A DNA stretch of 64,000 nucleotides from Pilimelia columellifera (GTDB taxonomy: Bacteria > Actinomycetota > Actinomycetes > Mycobacteriales > Micromonosporaceae): the NCBI RefSeq assembly GCF_039532605.1, contig NZ_BAAARY010000011.1:71943-135942 (forward strand), given 5' to 3'. Positions 8,990 through 17,489 of the stretch are shown here, in pieces. Below the pieces are notes generated by a model, which saw only the letters and a list, made by a program, of their open reading frames with translations, made no database searches and had not been told where the DNA came from. The position numbers and the translations under genes were made by a program. Position 1 is the first letter of the stretch. Each line of letters begins with the position of its first letter.

Positions 8990-9961
8990 ATGAACCTGGA
9001 GCTCCGTCACCTCCGCGTCGTCTGCGCGATTGCCGACACCGGCAGCGTCACCAAAGCCGCCTCGCTGCTCGGTCTGGCCCAGCCCGCGCTGACCGCGCAG
9101 CTCCAGCGCATCGAGCGGACACTCGGCGGGCCGTTGTTCCTCCGGGACCGGCGCGGGGCCAGGCCCACCCCGCTCGGCGGGCTGGTGTTGGCCCGGGCAC
9201 GGGTGCTGCTGCCGGCGATGCAGGGCCTCCAGGACGAAGCCGCCCGGATGGCCGGCGTCGGCGCCGACGCCAGCCGGTTCCGCATCGGCGCGGTCGCCGG
9301 CTCCGTGGTCGGCGGCCTGGTCCGACGGCTGACCGCTGACCTGCCGGAAGCGCTCGTCAGCACCCATCCGAGCTGGTCGCGGGAGGATCTCACCCAGCAG
9401 CTCGTCGCGGGGAGGCTGGACTTCGCGCTCATCGGAGCCTGTGGTCACCCGGGACCCGTCGGCGATGTCGGCCTCAGCTGGCGGCAGGTCGCCGTCGACG
9501 CCGTCCAGGTGCTGCTGCCGACGCGCCACCCGCTAGCCGGCCGGGAGGAGATCGAGCTGGCCGAGCTGGCCGGCGCGCACTGGGTCACCGCCCCGGGAGA
9601 CGGCTGCTTCAACGACTGCTTCGCCGCCACCTGCGCCCGCGCCGGCTTCACGCCCCAGCGGATCTACGAGATCGACGACCGGGGCGCTCTCGACCTGGTC
9701 GAGGCCGGGGCGGCGGTGGCGCTGTGTCGGCCGACCCTGCGGCCCACACCGACAGCGGTGATGCGCCCACTCGCCGGCGCCCCGCTGCGCTGGCGACAAC
9801 TGCTCGGATGGCACCCCCAGTCCGAGGCCGCCGCCACCTCCGACCAGGTCTTTCAGTACGCGGTGGCGGCATACCAGGAAGCCGTCGAACGCAACCCGAA
9901 CTACGGAACGTGGCTCTCCCGACATCCGTCGTTCGGCGTGAGTATGACGACCGTCAGTTGA
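8990..9961 (+). CDS. LysR-family transcriptional regulator
   Basis: The 323-residue protein has an N-terminal winged helix (MNLELRHLRVVCAIADTGSV, then KAASLLGLAQPALTAQLQRI) followed by a periplasmic-binding-protein-like effector domain with FRIGAVAGSVVGGLVRRLTA and LDFALIGACG. The ATG at 8990 begins the family's canonical N-terminus; the longer open frame upstream lacks similarity. The leader at 8880-8989 is AT-rich compared with its surroundings and probably holds the promoter. The nearest downstream gene is a secreted protease on the same strand, 146 bp away. Whether it is a target is unknown. Confidence 0.93.
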   Translation: MNLELRHLRVVCAIADTGSVTKAASLLGLAQPALTAQLQRIERTLGGPLFLRDRRGARPTPLGGLVLARARVLLPAMQGLQDEAARMAGVGADASRFRIGAVAGSVVGGLVRRLTADLPEALVSTHPSWSREDLTQQLVAGRLDFALIGACGHPGPVGDVGLSWRQVAVDAVQVLLPTRHPLAGREEIELAELAGAHWVTAPGDGCFNDCFAATCARAGFTPQRIYEIDDRGALDLVEAGAAVALCRPTLRPTPTAVMRPLAGAPLRWRQLLGWHPQSEAAATSDQVFQYAVAAYQEAVERNPNYGTWLSRHPSFGVSMTTVS

Positions 9962-10107
9962 TGGATCACGCCGTCCAGTCTGAACTAAGTGGACGTTGTG
10001 CTGACGCTGACGTCGCGGTCCGGATCATCCTGGACCGGCGGGCGTAGCGTCGGCGCTGCCGTGGCCACCGATCGTGCCGCGGCGTGGCGACGGCACTGAG
10101 GAGATCG

Positions 10108-11586
10108 ATGAACCGCGTGCTCGGCATCGCGACCACCGGACTGGCCCTCGGCCTGGTCGCAGCGGTGACCGTGCCGGCGCTCGCCGAGTCGTTCGACCCC
10201 GAGCCGCCCCCGCCGCCGGACCCGTTCGCCCAGATCCTCACCGCCATGCAACGCGATCTCGGGATGGACCCACGACAGGCCAGGGTCCGCATCGACACCG
10301 AGCGCCGGGCCACCGACGTCGAGCTGCGGCTACGCCACGAGCTGGGCAGCGGTTACGCCGGCGCCTGGCTGGCCGCCGACCATCGGCTCACCGTCGCCGT
10401 CACCAGCCCAGAACAGGCCGAACGGGTACGCGCCACCGGGGCCGAGCCGCGGATCGTCAAGCGCAGCGCCGCTGCGTTGCGCGCCGCGAAGTCCCGGCTC
10501 GACGCCGCCGCCGACCGGGGCGCCGACGACGTTGTGGGCTGGCACGTCGACGTGTCGAACAACGCGGTGGTCGTTCTCACCCGTGGCGACGCCGCGGACG
10601 CCCGGAGCTTCGCGACCCAGGCCGGCGTCGACGCCGACACGGTACGCGTGGAGACCACATCGGGCGACCGGCCGCGGCTCTACGCCGACGTCCGGGGCGG
10701 CGACGGTCTTGTCGTCAGCGGCGGCCGTTGCTCGGTCGGCCTGGCCGTCGAGGGCGGCTTCATCACCGCCGGACATTGCGGCACTGTCGGCGAGCCGGTC
10801 CGCGACGCCAACGACCGGCCGTTGGGGACGATCGCCAGCTCCGCCTTCCCCGGCGACGATTACGCCTACGTCCGCGCCGCGGCCGGTGTCACCGCCGCCG
10901 CCAGCGTCAACGACCACTCCGGCGGTTCGGTCGCGGTGCTGGGATCGGCCGAGGCGCCGGTCGGGGCGTCGGTGTGCCGCTCGGGCGCCACCACCGGATG
11001 GCGGTGCGGGGTGATCCTGGCCAAGAACGCCACCGCCAACTACGCCGAAGGAAAGGTCAGCGGGCTGACCCGCACCGACGCCTGCGCCGAGCCGGGCGAC
11101 TCCGGCGGTCCCTGGATGTCGGGGCAGCAGGCTCAGGGCCTCACCTCGGGCGGATCGGGCAACTGCGCCGACGGTGGCGTCACCTACTTCCAGCCGGCCA
11201 ACGAAGCGCTGGCCGCGTACGGCCTCACCCTGAGCACGCAACTGGACAGCAGCCTTCCCGAGCCCGGCGACGCGTGCGCGGGACTGGCCAAGACCGGCAC
11301 GGTGACCGTCGCCCCGGGCGTCAACGCCTACCAGCCGAACGCGACATATCACATCAGTCGGGTCGGCGGCGAGCATCGCGGCTGCGCGGACGGGCCCGCA
11401 GGGACCCAGGTGAGTCTGGCGCTGGAGCAGTGGACGGGGAAAAAGTGGATCACCGTCGCCTCCGCCGAGGACGGCGACGACGACCAGCGGCTGCGGCACA
11501 TGGGGACGCCCGGCTACTACCGGTACCGGATCGCCGCCAGTGGCGGCGATCCGGGCCAGGTCGCGGTCGGGTACCAGGCGCCGTGA
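10108..11586 (+). CDS. Secreted S1-family serine protease (streptogrisin/alpha-lytic type) with C-terminal extension
   Basis: This 492-residue exported protease has a signal peptide (MNRVLGIATTGLALGLVAAV, cleavage near ALA/ES), a Pro-rich stretch, then an alpha-lytic-type prodomain to about residue 190. The catalytic domain has His223 in ITAGHCG, Asp250 or 251 in GDDYAYV and Ser332 in PGDSGGPW. Paired cysteines (CSVG/GHCG, CRSG/WRCG, CAEP/GNCAD) match the streptogrisin disulfides. About 95 further residues follow the protease domain and contain two more Cys; this part is unassigned and may bind a surface or substrate. The ATG at 10108 was chosen because GAGGAG lies just upstream. The prodomain implies self-processing after export. 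Confidence 0.92.
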   Translation: MNRVLGIATTGLALGLVAAVTVPALAESFDPEPPPPPDPFAQILTAMQRDLGMDPRQARVRIDTERRATDVELRLRHELGSGYAGAWLAADHRLTVAVTSPEQAERVRATGAEPRIVKRSAAALRAAKSRLDAAADRGADDVVGWHVDVSNNAVVVLTRGDAADARSFATQAGVDADTVRVETTSGDRPRLYADVRGGDGLVVSGGRCSVGLAVEGGFITAGHCGTVGEPVRDANDRPLGTIASSAFPGDDYAYVRAAAGVTAAASVNDHSGGSVAVLGSAEAPVGASVCRSGATTGWRCGVILAKNATANYAEGKVSGLTRTDACAEPGDSGGPWMSGQQAQGLTSGGSGNCADGGVTYFQPANEALAAYGLTLSTQLDSSLPEPGDACAGLAKTGTVTVAPGVNAYQPNATYHISRVGGEHRGCADGPAGTQVSLALEQWTGKKWITVASAEDGDDDQRLRHMGTPGYYRYRIAASGGDPGQVAVGYQAP

Positions 11587-11599
11587 CCGGCGCCTGGTA
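11572..11599. terminator. Bidirectional hairpin between convergent genes
   Basis: A perfect 11-bp inverted repeat, TACCAGGCGCC / GGCGCCTGGTA, has a 6-base loop that contains most of the protease stop codon. It lies between the convergent protease and DksA-type genes and probably terminates both. Confidence 0.6.
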
Positions 11600-11601
11600 G
11601 G

Positions 11602-12030
11602 TCAGCCGCCGGCCCGGCGCTCGCTGACCTGCTTGCAGGACACACAGGACGTCGCCCACGGGAAGACCGTGAGCCGTTCGACCGGAATCGCCCCCGAGCA
11701 TCGCTCGCACCAGCCGTACACGCCCTCGGCCAGCCGGCGCAACGCGTTCTCCACCTGGGAACGACGCTCGGCGATGCTGCGCACCACGGACATCTCCCGC
11801 TCTCGCTGCGATGTCTTGGTGCCGATGTCGGCGTCGTCGTCGCCGGCGGTGTCCGCCAGATGGGCCCGGCTCAGCGACTGGGTGTCGGCGACCGCCTGCT
11901 CGTACTCGTGCTCCAACTCCTCGTAGCGCTGCTGGAGGTGGGTCCGGATCTGGTCGATCTCGGCCTGGGCGCGGTCGCGGTCGCCACGGCGGGCTGCGAC
12001 CGCGCCCGAGCGGGTGTCCTCGACAAGCAT
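11602..12030 (-). CDS. TraR/DksA-type C4 zinc-finger protein
   Basis: This 142-residue protein has a long N-terminal coiled coil (about residues 20-65, AQAEIDQIRTHLQQRYEELE) and a C-terminal DksA/TraR zinc finger, CERCSGAIPVERL with CVSC 21 residues further on. DksA-type proteins enter the secondary channel of RNA polymerase and modulate initiation; actinobacterial members such as RbpA-unrelated CarD partners are less well defined. The ATG at 12030 has GGAGGAG directly upstream. It is a single gene, divergent from the LPVTG surface protein over a 306-bp intergenic region. Confidence 0.9.
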   Translation of the reverse strand: MLVEDTRSGAVAARRGDRDRAQAEIDQIRTHLQQRYEELEHEYEQAVADTQSLSRAHLADTAGDDDADIGTKTSQREREMSVVRSIAERRSQVENALRRLAEGVYGWCERCSGAIPVERLTVFPWATSCVSCKQVSERRAGG

Positions 12031-12336
12031 GGGCTCCTCCAAATTGCTGCGCTGCGACGTCCAGGAAGGGCGCCGCAGCGAGTCGTCGGTGGCGAGCCGG
12101 TTACCCCGCCACAAAAGCTCCCAAACCACAATTTGTCGGATTTTTAAATACCATTACTTAAAGTGATTGTTCCCTCGTGATAGCCGGGAGACCCTTTGTG
12201 GCAAATCTGGGACTTGACCGGCAATGTCGAGTGCGGTTGTGCCGGTCAGGGCACCCAGACCGTTCGGTGGATACGCAGCTCGCGTTACTGAGCGTGAACA
12301 TTAAGCGTCCATCGCTACCCCTCCCCGGGAGCTCTT
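12031..12336. other. Divergent promoter region between the DksA-type and LPVTG genes
   Basis: No credible reading frame is present. Bases 12125-12175 are strongly AT-rich (runs such as TTTTTAAATACC), which stands out from the surroundings and probably marks the promoter area. The last 30 bases include GGGAG 8 bases before the ATG at 12337. Confidence 0.4.
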
Positions 12337-13353
12337 ATGAAGTCCTTGGCACGTCTCAGCGCCGGCTTGGCCGGCCTCATGCTCGGCGGCGTATCCGCAG
12401 TGGTCCTCGCGGCGCCCGCATCCGCGGCCACCGGCCCGAAACTGGGTGGGGTCGTCTCATCACTGCTCGGCGGCGGGTCGTCCTACGGCAACTCCGGCCA
12501 CGGCGGCGGCAACTACGGCGGATCCGGCGGTGGCGGTAGCTACGGCTGGTCCGGCGGCGGCAACTACGGCGGTGGGTCCGGCTACGGCTCGGGTAACTCC
12601 GGCAACTGCGGCACGCTTCAGATCCTCGCGTCCCTCGGATTGGACATGAGCTTCGGCAAGCACATGTCCATGTACGACATGCCCGACAAGGGCTCGCTCG
12701 ACGAGGTCACCGCTGAGGTTGACGTGAACGGCGACGGCCGGGTCGACAAGAAGATCAAGGTCGGCAAGAACCGGCTCCAGGGCAAGCGCATGCATGACGG
12801 CATCTGGGGTGGCCAGAGCGTCGTCAACGGCAAGAAGAAGTTCTGGCTCGCCAGCAGCAGCAAGTCCATAACGATCGTCAAGTCCTACGCCACCATCTGC
12901 GGCGGTATCACGATGCGGATTCTCATGAACTGCATCTGTGGGTACGGCGTCATCGGTGGCGGTGGGAACCATGGCGGCAAGCCCAATCCGAGGCCGACCG
13001 TCACTCCGACGCCGGGCGACGACGACTGCAAGGGCCAGTGGCGCGACGGCAAGTGGCGCCCCGGAAAGTGCGACAACAACGGAAACCACGGCAACAACGG
13101 TTGCGACCACCGGAACAACGGCAACAACGATTGCGACAACGGGAACAACGGCAACGAGAACTACAGCGGCGGGAACAACGACGGGGATGACGACGGGAAC
13201 AACGGCGGCGGCGACAACGACGTCACGCTTCCGGTCACCGGCGGCGCGCTCGGCGGTGTGGTCGGCGCCGGCGTGATGCTCGCCTCGGCCGGTGGCCTGG
13301 CCATCGTCATCACCCGACGTCGCCGGCAGGCGCTGCTGACCGACCTGGCCTGA
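12337..13353 (+). CDS. LPVTG-anchored Gly/Asn-rich surface protein with a calcium-loop-like motif
   Basis: The protein has 338 residues. A signal peptide (MKSLARLSAGLAGLMLGGVS, cleavage near ASA/A) precedes a Gly/Ser/Tyr-rich segment (residues 45-88, repeated GG-Y-GG units). A folded-looking core contains a sequence like an EF-hand or dockerin loop, DVNGDGRVD at 129-137, without the usual acidic residue at loop position 12. It then has two Cys clusters (GNCGTL, CICG), an Asn-rich tail with repeated NNGN and GNNG units, and a sorting signal: LPVTG at 298-302, a hydrophobic helix and RRRRQ. A class-E/C-type sortase should link it to the wall. No family was recognised for the core. A surface matrix or adhesive role is inference. 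Confidence 0.85.
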   Translation: MKSLARLSAGLAGLMLGGVSAVVLAAPASAATGPKLGGVVSSLLGGGSSYGNSGHGGGNYGGSGGGGSYGWSGGGNYGGGSGYGSGNSGNCGTLQILASLGLDMSFGKHMSMYDMPDKGSLDEVTAEVDVNGDGRVDKKIKVGKNRLQGKRMHDGIWGGQSVVNGKKKFWLASSSKSITIVKSYATICGGITMRILMNCICGYGVIGGGGNHGGKPNPRPTVTPTPGDDDCKGQWRDGKWRPGKCDNNGNHGNNGCDHRNNGNNDCDNGNNGNENYSGGNNDGDDDGNNGGGDNDVTLPVTGGALGGVVGAGVMLASAGGLAIVITRRRRQALLTDLA

Positions 13354-13397
13354 CCCGGCCGACACAATATTCACCCGACGACCCGGCATTCCTCAAG

Positions 13398-13441
13398 CAC
13401 AGACGGCGCACGACCCGATATCGGGTCGTGCGCCGTCTGTG
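13398..13441. terminator. Perfect 44-bp palindrome, bidirectional terminator
   Basis: The 22-base left arm (13398-13419) is exactly the reverse complement of 13420-13441, with GATATC at the centre and no loop. It lies between the convergent LPVTG and ggt genes. A bidirectional terminator is the simplest reading; a dimeric protein site cannot be excluded. Confidence 0.65.
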
Positions 13442-13472
13442 AAGCCTGGCCGAACGAGGACCGGAGGCGCTG

Positions 13473-15347
13473 TCAGCGGGGGCGGACCACCGCGGCCGCT
13501 CCGCCGCCACGGCGCGCCGGCTCGGCGGCAGCCAACATCCGCCCGTCCCGCCACAACTCCACCGCGGCCACCGCGCCGATCTCCGGACGGAGCTCGAAAC
13601 GGTGTCCGAGAGCCGTCAACGCCGTCGCCTCCGGGGTAGCCAGGAACTCGGCCTCGGCCGGCGCGACCGCGGTGTTGCGTTGGGTGACCCGGGGCGCGGC
13701 AAGCGCCGCTGGAAGATCCATCCCGAGGTCCAACCGGCTCACCAGAACCTGCAGAACCGTTGTGATGATCGTCGATCCACCGGGGGTGCCCAGCGCCAGG
13801 ATCGGGCGACCGCGGTCGGCGACGATGGTCGGCGCCATCGAACTGCGCGGACGCTTGCGCGGACCAGGAAGGTTCGGGTCAGCCGCGTCGCCCTGGGTGC
13901 CGGTGAAGTTGAAATCGGTCAGCTCGTTGTTGAGCAGGAAACCCCGACCGGGGACGACGATGCCCGACCCGCCGGTCTGCTCGATGGTGAGCGTGTAGGC
14001 CACGACATTGCCCCACCGGTCGGCGGTCGTCAGGTGGGTGGTGCTCTGCCCTTCGGTCGGGGACCCGGCCGGGCGGGCGCTGGCGCAGCCGCCCGGCCGG
14101 GCGTTCGGGTCGCCGGGGCCCACCGGCTTGGGCAGCGCCCTGGCCGGGTCGATGAGGCAGGCGCGGTCAGCGGCGTACCGGTCGCTGACCAGCCGGCGGA
14201 CGGTCCGCCGGCTGGCGCCGTCGCCGATGTGGCGGTTGCGGTCGGCGAACGCGAGCGCCCCGGCCTCCAGGTACCGGTGCAACGCCTGGGCCCGCGGCAG
14301 GCCACGCAGCTTCCCCCGCTCCAGGATGTTGAGCGCCTCCCCCACGGCCACGCCGCCAGAGGACGGCGGCGCCATGCCGTAGACGTCCAGGCCGCGGTAG
14401 TCGGAGCGGGTGGGCGCCGGCCGACGGACCCGGTAGCCGGCCAGGTCGGCGGCGGTGATGGCGCCAGGCCGGATGAGGTGGGGCCAGTGGGGTCGCTCGG
14501 CGGCCAGCGGCGGACGGTTGACGGCGGCTACGACATCGCCGCCGATCGGGCCCCGGTAGAACTCGCCGACTCCCCGCCTGGCGATCTGCCGATAGGTGGC
14601 CGCGAGGTCCGGGTTGCGGTGGACGCTGCCGACCTCTGGCGGCGCGCCGCCCGGCAGGTACAGGTCGCGGGTCGAGGAGAACTGGCCGAACTCGGTGAGG
14701 TTCTCCGCGACATGGGCACGGAACATGGCGTCGACCACGAAGCCGCCGTCGGCAACGCCGATCGCCGGCCGCAGCAGCGACGACAACGGCCGGGTTCCCC
14801 ACCGGCGGGCCGCGTCGCGCCAGGTCGCCAGCGTGCCCGGGACGCCGACCGACAGCCCGCTCACCCGCGCCTCGGCGAAGTCGTACGGGGCGCCGGTCGC
14901 CGGATCGATGAAGTGCGTGGCGGTCGTGGCGGCCGGCGCCGACTCGCGACCGTCGATCGAGTGAACAGCCCGGCGGCGGGCGTCGTAGTACAGGAAGAAG
15001 CCGCCGCCGCCGATCCCGGCCGAGAACGGCTCGGTGACCCCGAGCGTGGCGGCGCTGGCCACCGCCGCATCGACGGCGTTCCCGCCCCGGCGCAGCACCT
15101 CCAGCCCGACGGCAGTGGCGGTCGGGTCGACCGTCGAGACGGCGCCCCCGTAGCCGACGGCGGTGGGCTGGCGGTCTGGCTCCGCGGCCGCCCCGGCGGC
15201 GGGCGCGACCGTGCTCGGAGCGGCGGGCGTGGGGGCGGCGCTTGCGGGCGCGGCCGTGGCGATCAGCGCGACGACCAACGCCGACGCCATCGCGGCCCCG
15301 CCCCCGGCCCCGGCCGACGCTCGCCTGGCCGCTGTCAGTGTGCTCAC
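13473..15347 (-). CDS. ggt: Gamma-glutamyltransferase (secreted)
   Basis: This 624-residue enzyme hydrolyses or transfers the gamma-glutamyl group of glutathione-like substrates. A signal-like N-terminus ends near APASA. The alpha subunit holds the conserved GGNAVDAAVA and GIGGGGFFL stretches. Autocleavage creates the nucleophilic Thr at the start of TTHLTTADRWGN, and downstream motifs include LNNELTDF and a GGSTI glycine pair. The GTG at 15347 has GGGGAGG upstream and yields a normal signal peptide. As actinomycetes use mycothiol, extracellular peptides, ergothioneine intermediates or imported glutathione are possible substrates; the sequence does not decide among them. Confidence 0.94.
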   Translation of the reverse strand: MSTLTAARRASAGAGGGAAMASALVVALIATAAPASAAPTPAAPSTVAPAAGAAAEPDRQPTAVGYGGAVSTVDPTATAVGLEVLRRGGNAVDAAVASAATLGVTEPFSAGIGGGGFFLYYDARRRAVHSIDGRESAPAATTATHFIDPATGAPYDFAEARVSGLSVGVPGTLATWRDAARRWGTRPLSSLLRPAIGVADGGFVVDAMFRAHVAENLTEFGQFSSTRDLYLPGGAPPEVGSVHRNPDLAATYRQIARRGVGEFYRGPIGGDVVAAVNRPPLAAERPHWPHLIRPGAITAADLAGYRVRRPAPTRSDYRGLDVYGMAPPSSGGVAVGEALNILERGKLRGLPRAQALHRYLEAGALAFADRNRHIGDGASRRTVRRLVSDRYAADRACLIDPARALPKPVGPGDPNARPGGCASARPAGSPTEGQSTTHLTTADRWGNVVAYTLTIEQTGGSGIVVPGRGFLLNNELTDFNFTGTQGDAADPNLPGPRKRPRSSMAPTIVADRGRPILALGTPGGSTIITTVLQVLVSRLDLGMDLPAALAAPRVTQRNTAVAPAEAEFLATPEATALTALGHRFELRPEIGAVAAVELWRDGRMLAAAEPARRGGGAAAVVRPR

Positions 15348-15498
15348 CGGTGGTCCTCCCCAGCTGTCGGTTAACTCCCGCCTCTGCCTACCTGCCCAGG
15401 TTGCCAAAGGCAAGGATTCCGCCGACGCGGCGCTGGCGTTCCCAATCCCTCAGCCGCGAGGCGGTCGGCGCCGATGGCTGAGAGGAAGGGAGGCGCGG

Positions 15499-17489
15499 GT
15501 GCCCCAGTATTCACGCACACAGATGCCACCCCGGACGGTCCGGGCGTGGTCCCTCGCGCGCGCCTCCTCGTGGCGGGGGAAGGCGCTGGCCGGCTACGTG
15601 CTCATGATGATCGTCAGCACCACGGTGTTCATCGCCGGGGACTGGCGGCCCGAAGAGCTGACCGGCGTCTTCTGGGTGAGCATCGGGCTGCTCGACATGG
15701 TCCTGGCCGCCGCGTCCTGGCTGGTCCTTCGCCGGCTGGACCCCGGACCGGCGCGTCGGTTCTGGCGTTCGATGACGGTGGCCGGGGCGGCCATCCTCCT
15801 CGGCGATGTCGGGCGGGGCGTCACCGCCAACGGCAGCTCCGAGCACGCCCGCGCGCTGATGGCGAACGTCCAACCAGTGATGATGGCGGTCGGCGTCCTC
15901 GCCGTCGTCGCCACCATGCTCGTCTATCCGATGGGGCCCCGGACCCGCCGGGAACGGGTCGCGTTCTGGCTCGACACCGCCACCGTGCTCGTCGGGGCTG
16001 GCGTGTTCGTGTGGTTCCTCGGGGTCAATAGCCGCGCCGTCACCAACACCGACATCGCGCTGGCGCTCGCCGCGGCGGCCCTGCTGCTCGTGGCGGCGTT
16101 CGCCGGCATCCGGGTGATCTTCGCGGAGCGCCCGCCGACCCTCCGGGCGCGGCGCTCCTCTTCATCGCCTCCTGCGCTGTCGAGGGCGTCGCCGGGACCT
16201 ACCTGCCGCTACCGGACCTGGACCACCGCCTCGGCTCCGGCCTTGAGCTGGCGATCCGGCTCACCCCGGGCCACCTGGTCACCCTCGGCGTGCTGGTCCA
16301 GCTCTGGCGGGTCACCGACGGTGTCCCGACCCAGGCCCGCCGCCGGGTCGGCAGCCGCCGGTACAGCGCGCTGCCGTACGCCATGGTGGTGGGGGTGTTC
16401 GGACTGTTGCTGCACGTGATGCTCAACGGTCTGGGCGCCAACGCCCTGGACACGCGCGCCCTCGGCGTCCTCGTCGGCGCCCTGGCGATCGTCGGCATGG
16501 TCGTGGCGCGCCAGCTGGTGGCGTTCGCCGACAACGCGCGACTGCTGGCGAAGGTGGACGACAGCCTGGCCGAGCTGCAACGCCACGAGCGCCGGCTCAG
16601 CTCCCTGCTACGGCACTCCTCCGACATCACGACGGTCATCGACGCCGCCGGGTGTTTCAGCTACGTGAGCCCGGCCGTCACCCGGGTCCTGGGCTACCGC
16701 GTGGAAGAGCTTGTCGGGCAGCAGTCGACGACGTTCCTGCACCCGGAAGACCGGGCCGAGGTGCAGTCCCAGCTGCGGGAAGCGAACGCGACGCCCGGCG
16801 CCACCGTCACCTACCAGGCCCGCTACCGGCACGCCGACGGCAGTTGGAGCTGGCTGGAGGTCATCACCACGAACCTTCTCGACCAGCCGGACGTCGCCGG
16901 CATGGTGAGCAACTCGCGCGAGGTGACCGAGGCACGCCAGCTTCAGGAGCGGCTGCGGCACCAGGCTCAGCACGACCCGCTGACGCAGCTGGCGAACCGG
17001 GCGCTGTTCACCGAGCGGCTCCAGGCGGCAACTCGGCAACGCCGGCACGACGACGGCACGGTCACCGTTCTCGTCATCGATCTGGACGACTTCAAGAGCA
17101 TCAACGACACCCTCGGCCACCACGCCGGAGACACCGCCCTCATCGCCGTCGCCGACCGTCTCCAGGGAAGCATCCGGGCCACCGACACCGCCGCCCGCCT
17201 CGGCGGCGACGAGTTCGCGGTGTTGCTTCCCCAGACGACCGCGGGGGAGGCGACCCTGGTCGCCCAGCGCTTCATCACCGCGTTGGAGCGCCCGGTGACG
17301 GTCGACGGCCAACGGCTGCGCCTACAGTGCAGCATCGGCGTGGCCGCGCTCTCGTCCGACGACGACACCGACCCTGACGTGCTGCTGCGCCGCGGCGACT
17401 CGGCGATGTACGTCGCCAAGCAGCAGGGCAAGGGCAGGTTCGTGGTCCACAGCGCGGAGGCTCCCACGGACAGGGCGGCGCCGGCATGA
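15499..17489 (+). pseudogene. Membrane PAS-GGDEF diguanylate cyclase, interrupted by a one-base frameshift
   Basis: Two frames together make one protein. From GTG 15499 the first encodes about six membrane helices (for example SWRGKALAGYVLMMIVST and VAFWLDTATVLVGAGVFVWF). Near 16125-16145 the coding potential jumps to the frame beginning PPGAALLFIASCAVEGVAG, which runs through more membrane sequence, a PAS domain (VIDAAGCFSYVSPAVTRVLG) and a GGDEF domain. The catalytic LGGDEF and the RxxD inhibitory site five residues before it (RATD) are both intact. The shift equals one missing base. Because both halves are otherwise intact, a sequencing error or recent mutation is more likely than long decay. 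The stop overlaps the next ATG as ATGA. Confidence 0.75.

Noticed and set aside
10330..11499. A 389-residue open frame opposite to the S1 protease
   Set aside because: The protease frame has a signal peptide, complete catalytic triad and disulfide cysteines; the reverse frame has only biased composition.
12885..13390. Repeats in the Asn/Gly-rich coding region of the LPVTG gene as a CRISPR or tandem-repeat array
   Set aside because: The repeats are degenerate codon-level repeats in frame with the protein, and there are no constant direct repeats with unique spacers.
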